Shown here piece after piece: positions 52,029-59,636 of a stretch of 64,000 nt of DNA. Below the pieces are notes generated by a model that was given only the letters and a program-made list of their open reading frames with translations, was not told the DNA's origin and did not search any database. This DNA comes from Hamadaea flava (GTDB lineage Bacteria; Actinomycetota; Actinomycetes; Mycobacteriales; Micromonosporaceae): NCBI RefSeq assembly GCF_024172085.1, contig NZ_JAMZDZ010000001.1:8432001-8496000 (forward strand), written 5' to 3'. Numbering within the stretch: position 1 is the stretch's first letter; each line of letters begins with the position of its first letter. Both the position numbers and the translations under genes were made by a program.

Positions 52029-52556
52029 TCAACTTATGGCTCTCCAGTGTCGCGGGCTGCTCCGCAGTGCTGATGTCGGCGTCGGCGAGGAAGTCGATCG
52101 CCTGGTCCTCGCGGGCGTAAATCGGGCCGGGCCCCTGGGGCCGGTGGTCTCCGGGCCGTCGACCCACGCCGTGAACGTCCCGGCCGGTACGCGCGTCCGC
52201 AAAGGAATCGGCCAGCTGCCGTCGATCGTGGCGTCGCAGTCGGTGACCTGGTAGGTCAGCGTGATCCAGGCCCACTTGCGCGCCTCGATGTGCGGGTGGT
52301 CGACCGTGGTGCCGGTCAGGGCCACCCCGTCTCCGCCGCGGCCCGCGCCGGCGAAGTCGACCGCGTACCGCCCGGAGTTGCAGGCGCCGACCAGGGCCGT
52401 GAACGTGCGATCGGCCCAGCTGACCTGGGACACGCTGGTGCGCACGATGTGCGGCCAGAGCAGGTCCGCCCGCCAGCCGGCGACGGCGCCGCCCGCGAGC
52501 ACGCACAACACCAGGCCGACGACCAGAAAGTGCCTCCACGGTACGCGTACCGACAC
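52029..52556 (-). CDS. Signal-anchored hypothetical protein, possibly frameshifted at its 3' end
   Basis: A 175-residue protein with an N-terminal helix (FLVVGLVLCVLAGGAVAGW) and an outside domain with two Cys (VGACNSGRYAVDF and TDCDATIDG). The C-terminal 35 residues are Arg/Thr/Ser-rich (TPARTRRSTSSPTPTS), unlike the rest. From about 52130 another minus frame looks more coding (YAREDQAIDFLADADIS), so a shift may have replaced the natural end. It lies 45 bases beyond the end of the RiPP operon, same strand. Confidence 0.55.
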   Translation of the reverse strand: MSVRVPWRHFLVVGLVLCVLAGGAVAGWRADLLWPHIVRTSVSQVSWADRTFTALVGACNSGRYAVDFAGAGRGGDGVALTGTTVDHPHIEARKWAWITLTYQVTDCDATIDGSWPIPLRTRVPAGTFTAWVDGPETTGPRGPARFTPARTRRSTSSPTPTSALRSSPRHWRAIS

Positions 52557-52600
52557 GCCCCGCTTCCTAAGCCGGAACCCTTAGACCATGGGTGCCGGAA

Positions 52601-53188
52601 TCAGTCGCTGTAGGACGGTGCGACCACGCAGTCCGTCGCGCCGTTCTGCCAGGCGTGGTTGTAGCGTCCGGCGAGCTTGGTGATGAACGTGACGATCGCC
52701 TTCTCGTCCAGCGGGTCCAGCCGTTGCAGCCGCTGCCAGGCGCTGAGCGCGATGCCGTGGCCGAGGTCCGGGTAGGGGGCGACGACGACGTCCCGCGGAT
52801 GCTTACGCCCGATGCGTTCGAGCTTCTCGATGTCCACGTCCGGCACGTCCGGCGCGTATTGGAGCATGATGTGGCCGTGTTCGAGCACGTGGACCTGAAG
52901 CTCGGGCAGGATCGGCTCGCGGTAGACGCCCGGGGTGACCACCCGCGGCGAGTGCGGTCCGGAGGTGGGCGGCATGGTGCGGTAGGGGTCGTGCCCGGCG
53001 CCCTCGTAGGGGATGTGGTTGTTGCCCTCGAACTGTTCCGGCGTGCCGGGCAGCTGGTCGCATGGCCGCGCCGCGGTCTGGGTGGCCGCCCCGGCGAGGA
53101 CACCGACGCCGAGGCTGGACATGGTGATGATGCTCAGCGTGGTGACGGCGATGCTGACCACCGTCCCCAGCCAGCCCTGGCGGGTCAT
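52601..53188 (-). CDS. DUF3105 protein, last gene of candidate RiPP operon
   Basis: A 195-residue protein with one N-terminal helix (about 10-34) and an outside DUF3105 domain: CDQLPGTPEQFEGNNHIPYEG...YRTMPPTSGPHSP...VHVLEHGHIMLQYAP, with conserved His and Cys residues that probably bind metal. It overlaps the metalloprotease gene by ATGA. DUF3105 proteins have no known activity; here it may help in processing, export or protection from the peptide. Start ATG 53188 is fixed by the overlap. Confidence 0.88.
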   Translation of the reverse strand: MTRQGWLGTVVSIAVTTLSIITMSSLGVGVLAGAATQTAARPCDQLPGTPEQFEGNNHIPYEGAGHDPYRTMPPTSGPHSPRVVTPGVYREPILPELQVHVLEHGHIMLQYAPDVPDVDIEKLERIGRKHPRDVVVAPYPDLGHGIALSAWQRLQRLDPLDEKAIVTFITKLAGRYNHAWQNGATDCVVAPSYSD

Positions 53189-54396
53189 GACGCCGCTCCG
53201 GCGGCGGCCCGCCGACCGCGCAGCCAGTTGCGGACGGTCACGCCGAGCGGAAGCGTCACGTTCAGCAGGGCGAAGATCAGCAAACCGATCCCCTCCCACC
53301 AGTACGCGCTGCCGGGCGGGGCGCCGAGCAGCACACCGGCCGCCCAGCCGAACACGACCTTGGCGCTGGGCAGGAAGAAGTGTAGGAAGAACCAGGCCAT
53401 CCAGACGAGCCCGCTGAGATAGAGCAGCCGGTACCAGCGGGCGACCCGCAGATCTCGGGCGTGCGCGTCGCGCAGGATGGCGGCCTCGGCCGGGCTGAGC
53501 ATGCGGACGAGGCGTTTGACCGACAGCCGGGTGATCTGGTGCAGGTTGCGGCATCCGGTCGCGGTCGCCATCACCAGATACATGTCCGTACGCAGATACG
53601 CCAGCGTCTGGAACGCCAGCTTGGCGACCTGGCTGAACACCACCATAGCGAGCAGCCGGGCGAAGCTGGGGGAGATGTCGAGCCAGCCGCGCGACCAGGC
53701 GAACCGGGGAGCTACGGCACCGAACAGCATGACGCAGTCGATGGCCATCCCGGCCAGAAAGGGACTGTAGCGGCGTTCCGGCGGCAGCGCCCACAGCCCG
53801 GACAGGTCGGTCTCCAGCACCGGGAAGATGCCCCGCCGTTCGAGCCGCAGCTGGGACGGTACGCCGACCGCCGCCCCGGCCAGCGCGTGCCAGATCTCGT
53901 GGACCACGGTCAGCGCGATGACGACGATGTTGGTGACGATGAGGCTCAGCACGACGTCGGGGAAGAGAAAGGTGTCCTCATAGGTCGGCAGCAGGGACGG
54001 TTCGGTCAGGAACATCACGCCTGTGGCGACGAGGCAGCCGGCGTAGAGCGTCCAGGCGACCCGGCCGAACAGCGGGCGTACGAGGCGGGCGGGCAGGCGC
54101 GACACCGACCAGCTGCGGCCGCCGCCTGGTGGCCGGTCGGCGATGATGCCGGAGTCGACGAGCACCTCGGCGAAGTCGAGCGCGTCGATCGGCTCGCCGG
54201 TCTCCCGTTCGACCTCGTCGGCGGCCTCGGCGACGGTGTGCCCGGCGGCGAACAGCTCGACCAGCCGCGCGCCCACCTCGGGCACGACGACGAAGGTGCC
54301 GGTGGCCGGGTCGCCGACGACGAACTCGTCCTCGTCCTCCCGGCGTACGACGAGGTGGGCGACGTCCAGGCGGCTGCCGGGGCCGAGGGCGATCAT
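53185..54396 (-). CDS. PqqD-like domain fused to M50-type membrane metalloprotease
   Basis: A 403-residue protein. Residues about 1-85 resemble PqqD (VVPEVGARLVELFAAGHTVAEAADEVERETG), a RiPP leader-binding fold. Then come five or six helices with zinc motif HEIWH (about 166-170) in VVHEIWHALAGAAVG, and later LRTDMYLVMATATGCRNLHQ, whose Asp fits the third ligand in YydH-like peptide zinc proteases. It would bind the leader and cut it in or near the membrane. ATGA overlaps on both sides couple it to the E1-like and DUF3105 genes. Start ATG 54396. Confidence 0.85.
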   Translation of the reverse strand: MIALGPGSRLDVAHLVVRREDEDEFVVGDPATGTFVVVPEVGARLVELFAAGHTVAEAADEVERETGEPIDALDFAEVLVDSGIIADRPPGGGRSWSVSRLPARLVRPLFGRVAWTLYAGCLVATGVMFLTEPSLLPTYEDTFLFPDVVLSLIVTNIVVIALTVVHEIWHALAGAAVGVPSQLRLERRGIFPVLETDLSGLWALPPERRYSPFLAGMAIDCVMLFGAVAPRFAWSRGWLDISPSFARLLAMVVFSQVAKLAFQTLAYLRTDMYLVMATATGCRNLHQITRLSVKRLVRMLSPAEAAILRDAHARDLRVARWYRLLYLSGLVWMAWFFLHFFLPSAKVVFGWAAGVLLGAPPGSAYWWEGIGLLIFALLNVTLPLGVTVRNWLRGRRAAAGAAS

Positions 54397-55496
54397 CGGG
54401 GCGCCCCGACCCAGCCGCACCTGCCGCAGGTCCGCCCGGGCTCGGGGCGTACCGCGTAGTGGTAGGTCAGATCGGTAAGGCTCAGGTGGAACATCAGCCC
54501 GCGGGTCGTGGTCGGGATGCCGGTCAGGTGGTAGACGGCGTCCAGCGCGGCGAGGTGGCCGGTCAGGTTGGCCGACGGGGCGATCACCGCGTGCCCGTCG
54601 AAGGCGAAGAGGTCCTCGGGCCGCGCGCCGTGCTCGTCGGCGAGCCGGTCGGCCACGCTCGGCAGGCAGTCGGGGCAGCAGGTCTGGCCGGGGACGAAGA
54701 GGCCGACGACCGCCATGGGGCCGGCGTACTGGGCCAGCATCCAGGGCGTGCCGGTACGCAGCGCCGCCTTGTTCGTCCACTCGCGGATGAGGTGGCGGGG
54801 CTGGTCGGCGCACAGCACGAGCAGATCCTGGTCGCGCATCAGGGTCGCGGCGGTGTCGGCGGAGTCGATCCGGACCTCCTCGCCGGTGACCTTGGTCGAG
54901 GAGTTGAGCCGCCGCAGGCGTTCGACCGCCACGGAGACCTTGGGGAAGCCGATGTCGTCCTCGGTGTACAGCAGCTGCCGCGTGAGGTTGCCCTCCTCGA
55001 CGACGTCGAAATCGACGCAGTGCACGGCACCGACCCCGGCGGCGACGAGCGAGGCGGCGACGGACGATCCGGTGCCGCCGAGTCCGGCGATCACGACCCG
55101 GCTGGCCTTGAGCGTCGCCTGCACGTCATACGGCGACGTACGCGGAGTCAGGTCGACCCAGGCGTAGTACGTCATCGCCCGGTCGTATCGGTCGACCTCG
55201 GCTGGGCTCAGTTCGGGCGGGACCGGTGCGGCGGCGTCCTCCACGTAACCGGCGTCGATGATCGTCTGGATCGTCTCGGCGGTGTCGTCCGGGTCGGTGC
55301 CGGGGTGCGTCCCGGCGAGCGCGGCGACGATCTCGTCGCGCGTACGCGTGCCGTCCATGAGGCCGAGCAGCGCCCACAGCGAGCCGTCCTCGTCGTCCAT
55401 CTCGGCGCCGATGCCCAGCTGCCGGCCACCGATGCTGATCAAGGTCGGGGTGAGCCGCATGGGCTTGTGGATGCGTTTGATCCGTGGTCGCAACAC
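54393..55496 (-). CDS. E1/ThiF-like adenylating enzyme with N-terminal RRE-like domain
   Basis: A 367-residue enzyme. Residues about 10-100 (LTPTLISIGGRQLGIG...SLWALLGLMDGTRTRDEIVAALAG) look like the winged-helix leader-binding part of TOMM-type cyclodehydratase partners. The ThiF fold has VVIAGLGGTGSSVAASLVAAG for ATP, VDFDVVEEGNLTRQLLY and a zinc knuckle from CCPDC and CGRCG. It could activate a C-terminus or side chain of the precursor. No YcaO is present, so it is not a standard azoline system. GTG 55496 follows GGAGG. Confidence 0.85.
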   Translation of the reverse strand: MLRPRIKRIHKPMRLTPTLISIGGRQLGIGAEMDDEDGSLWALLGLMDGTRTRDEIVAALAGTHPGTDPDDTAETIQTIIDAGYVEDAAAPVPPELSPAEVDRYDRAMTYYAWVDLTPRTSPYDVQATLKASRVVIAGLGGTGSSVAASLVAAGVGAVHCVDFDVVEEGNLTRQLLYTEDDIGFPKVSVAVERLRRLNSSTKVTGEEVRIDSADTAATLMRDQDLLVLCADQPRHLIREWTNKAALRTGTPWMLAQYAGPMAVVGLFVPGQTCCPDCLPSVADRLADEHGARPEDLFAFDGHAVIAPSANLTGHLAALDAVYHLTGIPTTTRGLMFHLSLTDLTYHYAVRPEPGRTCGRCGWVGAPR

Positions 55497-55540
55497 CGTC
55501 GTCGAACCTCCGTCGAGCACTCCGCGGGAAGCAGGGCAGG

Positions 55541-55570
55541 GCCGGGGCCACGGCGTACCGCGGCCCCGGC
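55541..55570 (-). terminator. Hairpin between precursor and modification genes (attenuator)
   Basis: GCCGGGGCC (55541-55549) and GGCCCCGGC (55562-55570) with a 12-base loop, 8 bases past the precursor stop. Such partial terminators give high precursor and low enzyme expression in RiPP operons. Confidence 0.7.
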
Positions 55571-55578
55571 GGCGGCTG

Positions 55579-55698
55579 CTAGCCGCAGACCTCGTTCCGG
55601 CAGCCCGGGTCGACGACGATGACGGCCGTGGTCTCCAGCCGCTCAAGCTTGCGGACGACGACCTTGGCCGGCTTGCGGGTCTCGACGGTCTTCTCCAT
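55579..55698 (-). CDS. Candidate RiPP precursor peptide, 39 residues
   Basis: ATG 55698 is preceded by a near-perfect AGGAGG 5 bases upstream. The peptide opens MEKTVETRKPAKVVVRKLER, continues LETTAVIVVD and ends PGCRNEVCG before TAG. Its charged N-terminus (Lys/Arg/Glu) with a hydrophobic stretch is leader-like. The C-terminus with Cys33 and Cys38, Asn35 and a terminal Gly is core-like. It is first in an operon with an E1-like enzyme, PqqD-M50 protease and DUF3105 gene and is separated from them by a hairpin. Too short for standard gene callers. Product type unknown. Confidence 0.8.
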   Translation of the reverse strand: MEKTVETRKPAKVVVRKLERLETTAVIVVDPGCRNEVCG

Positions 55699-56247
55699 GG
55701 TTTCCTCCTATGGATGGGGAGAAACGGGGTCCGAGGGGTGCACCACTCGCTTGCGAACCATGGAAACAGAGGCGGTGATCATTGCCAATATAAGAATCAA
55801 TCAATCAAGTTGTTCTGTCACCTAGCTGACGGATGAATACCGCCACCCCGGGCAGAACGGGCTCAGCCGATCGTGGCGTGCCGGGCCAAGGCGGGGAAGA
55901 CCTGCTCCACGAGCATGATCAACGTAGTGGCGGGCACCTGGTGCACCCGCTCGCGGTCGGGGGTGTCGCGTTGCAGTGTCGTCCGACGGGGCGGGCACGG
56001 CGCTGCCGGTTCGAGCCGGGTCCGGCGGCGTACGCCCAGATGCCGCCTGCAGGCTCGCGCCGAGGACGCCGATCTGATCAGGCTGGGACCTGAGCGTGGA
56101 TTCGACCATCACTAGGCGCACCAGCACACAGCCGGCGCACGCCGCGAGGTTGACCTGCATAGAGGGTCAGACGTGGGTCCACATGTCAAGCCGGGCTCGC
56201 GTCCGCTTGTTAGAGAGCTGTGAGCGCCACCCGTCATCATCGCGGGC
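55699..56247. other. Intergenic region with the RiPP operon promoter
   Basis: AT-rich DNA at about 55775-55815 contains TATATT on the minus strand (about 55786-55791), a likely -10 element for the RiPP operon, with a GATT repeat just upstream. 55830-56160 has a weakly coding minus-strand look but no start, domain or ribosome site. The rest shows nothing. Confidence 0.45.
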
Positions 56248-57150
56248 ATGAGGACAAAGAGGATTCTCCTAGCCCTATCTCTAGGAGTACTTGGCTCCGT
56301 CATGATTGCGACCGGCGCGGTCGCGATCGAGCCCAGCTACGACGTCGCAGCCCTGCAGCGCGTCAAGGCGACGCTGGACGCCGACGGCGCAGCGAGAATT
56401 CCCGGCACGAGCTGGATCGTGGACGCAAGCTCCCAGCGGGTCGTGGTGTCTTATGACGACACCGTCACCGATGGCAAGCTGACTGCTTTGAAGGCGGCGA
56501 CCCGGCGATTCGGCAGCTCGGTCCGGCTGGAGCACATGCCCGGCGTGCTGGAGCGGGCCGATTCCCGGACGGTCGGCGGCAATGCGATCTTCGGCGGATC
56601 GATTCGATGTTCCCTTGGTTTCAACGGCATCAGCGCCAGCGGAACCTACTATTTCATCACCGCGGGCCACTGCACGAACGAGGCAGTCGACTGGTACGAC
56701 AACGACCACACCACGTACCTGGGGTACCGGGCAGCGTCCTACTACGGTGGCTCGGACTACGGGATCGTGCGTTACACGAACGCGACGATCGCCAAGTACG
56801 GCACGGTCGAGAGCAACTATGACGGCACCTATCAGGACATCACGGGCTCGCGGCGGGCGCAGCTCGACGAGTTCATCTGCCGCAGCGGGAGCACCACCGG
56901 GCGCAGATGTGGCTATGTCCGTGATCTTTGTGCCACCGTCACCTACACCGACGGCGTGACGCTGTATTGCATGATCAAAACCACGGCGTGCATGGACCAC
57001 GGCGACAGCGGTGGACCCCTATGGTCAGGCTCGTCGGCGCTCGGGGTGCTCTCTGGCGGCATGACGGGCTGTTCCGCGCACCCGAGCGGTCCCAGCTACT
57101 TCATGCCGGTGCAACAGATCGTCGACACCTACGGCATCCGGCTCTATTGA
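56248..57150 (+). CDS. Secreted S1-family serine protease (streptogrisin-like)
   Basis: A 300-residue pre-pro-protease. Sec signal (RILLALSLGVLGSVMIATGAVA) up to about residue 27, a pro-region to about 107 and mature domain from TVGGNAIFGG. The catalytic triad is His in FITAGHC, Asp in GGSDYGIVRY and Ser in HGDSGGPLW. Paired Cys fit disulfides, including the CSLGF...GHC pair. It acts outside the cell. It is divergent from the RiPP operon at a distance, with no clear link, though a secreted protease could also process peptides. Confidence 0.92.
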   Translation: MRTKRILLALSLGVLGSVMIATGAVAIEPSYDVAALQRVKATLDADGAARIPGTSWIVDASSQRVVVSYDDTVTDGKLTALKAATRRFGSSVRLEHMPGVLERADSRTVGGNAIFGGSIRCSLGFNGISASGTYYFITAGHCTNEAVDWYDNDHTTYLGYRAASYYGGSDYGIVRYTNATIAKYGTVESNYDGTYQDITGSRRAQLDEFICRSGSTTGRRCGYVRDLCATVTYTDGVTLYCMIKTTACMDHGDSGGPLWSGSSALGVLSGGMTGCSAHPSGPSYFMPVQQIVDTYGIRLY

Positions 57151-57443
57151 CCGGACTCATGGGTGGCGTGCGGCCGGGGCGCCCGCCCGGCCGCACGTGC
57201 GCACGATTGCTCCACCCGCTACCGTGAGGTTCATTCGCTTCGGAGTGCTGGTCCCGTCCAGGTGTAGACCGGGGACGAAGACCTCGGAGCAGGCAGCAAC
57301 AGGGAACGCTAGATCCTGGCCTCCTGCTGTTTAATGCAGACCGAATGCCTGCGCTCGGGCCTGGTGACGCCCACCTCATGGCGGTGTTCAAGTAGGAGGC
57401 GAACCGCCGCCCATAGACGCCATATGTCTGCTATGGACAGTGA
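57151..57443. other. No gene seen
   Basis: About 290 bases after the S1 protease without coding or strong repeat signal. Confidence 0.5.
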
Positions 57444-57630
57444 CTTGACGACTTCCTGGCCCAGCGCATCCTCACCGAGCCGCCGCCGCTCCAACTGGGC
57501 GTCGCCAACGTGGGCATCTCCGGCAACGAGCTGCTCAGAGACGGCAAGGGGGCTAGCGCGCTCGCCCGCTTCGACCGCGACGTCCTCGACCAGCCTGGCG
57601 TACGGACCGTCATCCTGATGGAAGGCGGCG
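57444..57630 (+). pseudogene. SGNH/GDSL hydrolase fragment
   Basis: The frame DFLAQRILTEPPPLQLGVAN then VGISGNELLRDGKGASALAR and FDRDVLDQPGVRTVILMEG is the middle of a secreted SGNH hydrolase (V-G-I-S-G-N block with the Asn/Gly motif). It lacks the catalytic N-terminal GDS block and the C-terminal D-x2-H, and the frame ends soon after. Remnant. Confidence 0.7.
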
Positions 57631-57771
57631 AGCCCAGCCCGAACCGTTGCGGCGCCGCAGTTTCCAACCGCGCCTCTCGAGCGTGCGCAGGCAGCCGTGA
57701 CGGGTCAGGCCGCTACCGTGGCCCGCCGCGCCCGCGGCTTCGGAATATCAGGAGTCCCGTCCTGATATTCC

Positions 57772-58356
57772 TCAATGAAGTGTAGAGCGGCGGGTGGGGC
57801 GGAGTCGCAGGTTTTCGGTCTTCACCACCTCTGCGGGTACGTCTGCCTGCAGGGGTGACCGGGTGAGCCAGACCAGCGCGTGTTCCCCCTCCCGGACCGG
57901 TAGCCGGGGGAAGTCGTTCGCTGCGTACTCGGTCCGAAGTACGGCCAGTGTGTCTTTCGGGATCTCAGCGGGGTCAGGGAAAGGACCGGCCCAGTACCAG
58001 ACTGTCGCGTGCAGAACCGATTCGGGGCTGGCGGCGCCGCGGTCGAATACCGGCACCGCGAGGATCTCTCGGAGCAGCAGTACGTCGTCCGAGTCGAGCA
58101 TCGTCGCGTTCGCGGCCGGGCCGTGCTTCGCCCACACCGGGCCGGAGTAGAAGGCCGCAAGGCCGGTGCGGCGCGAGTACATGTCGGTGAATCCGCGCAG
58201 CCAAACGAAGTGGTCGGGCCGGTCGAGGTCGCGGAACTGGCCCAGCACGGCCATCCCCAGTTCCTCCTGGGTCTCGACGAACTCGCGGTCGAACAGGTCG
58301 ATCAGTTCGTCGCGGCGTCCCTCGCGCAGGGTGTAACGGCGCAATTCGACGATCAT
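57772..58356 (-). CDS. NIPSNAP-family protein
   Basis: A 194-residue soluble protein: MIVELRRYTLREGRRDELIDLFDREFVETQEELGMAVLGQFRDLDRPDHFVWLRGF is the NIPSNAP ferredoxin-like fold with its F-V-W-L-R-G-F core, and AFYSGPVWAKH follows. The family has no sure activity. Start ATG 58356 overlaps the stop of the Rrf2 gene by 4 bases, so the two are coupled and this gene is probably the regulator's target. Confidence 0.82.
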   Translation of the reverse strand: MIVELRRYTLREGRRDELIDLFDREFVETQEELGMAVLGQFRDLDRPDHFVWLRGFTDMYSRRTGLAAFYSGPVWAKHGPAANATMLDSDDVLLLREILAVPVFDRGAASPESVLHATVWYWAGPFPDPAEIPKDTLAVLRTEYAANDFPRLPVREGEHALVWLTRSPLQADVPAEVVKTENLRLRPTRRSTLH

Positions 58357-58778
58357 GCCAGGATCCTTTCCAAGACGTCGGTGACGGTCCAGCGGGCCAG
58401 CGACGCCTGGAATGTGTCGGTCGCCTCGTCGTACAGGTCGGTGAGCACCGGACGGATTCCGCGTCCGACCGGGCAATCCAGGTTCGGCTCCGAGTGGTGC
58501 AGGGCTAGTAACGGCTCCGGCGAGACGGCGAGCCAGACGTCCAGCAGTGTGATCTCTGTTGCCGGCCGTCCGAGGGAGAAGCCGGCGCCGTTGCCGCGGC
58601 GGGCCCTCACCAGGCCGGCCCGCTGCAGGTCGCCGAGGCTGCGCCGGACGATGACCGCGTTCGTGTTGACGCTGGCCGCCACTTCTTCGGAGGTGAGCAC
58701 CTCACGACCGCGCCGCCTTGCCAGTTCCAGCCACGCCAAGGCGTGGGCCGCGATGGTCACCCTGCTGTTAGCCGCCAC
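58353..58778 (-). CDS. Rrf2-family regulator
   Basis: A 141-residue winged helix-turn-helix protein: MAANSRVTIAAHALAWLELA, LTSEEVAASVNTNAVIVRRSLGDLQRAGLV and a wing RGNGAGFSLGRPATEITLLDV are typical for Rrf2. Only one Cys (NLDCPVGRGI) lies where IscR/NsrR have three, so it does not carry a classical iron-sulfur cluster and resembles YwnA/YwgB-type thiol or ligand sensors. First gene of the pair with NIPSNAP. Confidence 0.88.
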   Translation of the reverse strand: MAANSRVTIAAHALAWLELARRRGREVLTSEEVAASVNTNAVIVRRSLGDLQRAGLVRARRGNGAGFSLGRPATEITLLDVWLAVSPEPLLALHHSEPNLDCPVGRGIRPVLTDLYDEATDTFQASLARWTVTDVLERILA

Positions 58779-58964
58779 CGCGACAGTCTCGCCGACAGGC
58801 GCAGCAAAAGCAACAACATCTGTTACGTTCGGGAACCTCCAAATCTGGTTCGCACCACGACGGTGTCGATGAGGTGGGATCGTGCGTGGATGTGAAATGG
58901 TGCCGACAGCAGTCTGAAAACGGTCCGGTGAAACGCGATGCGTGCGTCAAGGGGGAGCAACGGG

Positions 58965-59534
58965 ATGAGACCGCTTCGATACTCGATCAACGTCACACTC
59001 GACGGCTGCTGCCATCACGAGGCAGGGCTCGCTCCAGACGACGAGTCGATGAGCTACTGGACCGCGGAGATAGAACGCGCCGATGCTCTGCTATACGGCC
59101 GGGTGACCTACGAGATGATGGAGTCGGCGTGGCGGCGGCCGGCCACGGGCGCGTGGCCTGACTGGATGGGTGAGCGGGACGTCCCGTTCGCCGAGGCCAT
59201 CGACCGGGCGAAGAAGTACGTCGTGTCGAGCACGCTGGGCGGCGTCGATTGGAATGCCGAGCTGGTGCGAGGCGACCTGGGGCAAGCGGTTCAGCGGCTC
59301 AAGCAGGAGCCAGGCGCGGGCTTGTCCGTGGGTGGCGTGACGCTGCCTCTGGCGCTGGCAGATCTGGGACTGATCGACGAGTACCTGTTCCTTGTGCAGC
59401 CGGTCCTTGCCGGACACGGGCCGACGTTGCTCGCCGGTCTGCGTGAGCGCGTCCAGCTTGAGCTCGTGGATCGCCATGAGTTCCGGTCAGGGGTGGTCGC
59501 CTTGCGATTCCGGCCCACGCAGGTAACGGCTTGA
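58965..59534 (+). CDS. Dihydrofolate-reductase-family protein (RibD C-terminal-like)
   Basis: A 189-residue reductase fold: LRYSINVTLDGCCHHEAGL start, then IERADALLYGRVTYEMMES, AKKYVVSSTL, and GLSVGGVTLPLALADLGLIDEYLFLVQPVLAGHGPTLL. This is the YyaP/RibD-C group which binds NADPH; substrate not known. ATG 58965 with GGGGGA 8 bases upstream is preferred to an ATG 27 bases earlier. Divergent from the Rrf2/NIPSNAP pair. Confidence 0.9.
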   Translation: MRPLRYSINVTLDGCCHHEAGLAPDDESMSYWTAEIERADALLYGRVTYEMMESAWRRPATGAWPDWMGERDVPFAEAIDRAKKYVVSSTLGGVDWNAELVRGDLGQAVQRLKQEPGAGLSVGGVTLPLALADLGLIDEYLFLVQPVLAGHGPTLLAGLRERVQLELVDRHEFRSGVVALRFRPTQVTA

Positions 59535-59636
59535 CGTGCTGTCGCTCCTCAGCAGGGACAGCGACAATCTATACAGACGACCTAACCGGTTTCCTGTACG
59601 TGGACGCAGGTGGTTGTCGCCCTCACAATTGCTCCC

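Noticed and set aside
55822-56160. Minus-strand frame beginning MQVNLAACAG
   Set aside because: No ribosome site or family likeness; codon bias only partly gene-like. Could be an old remnant but cannot be supported.
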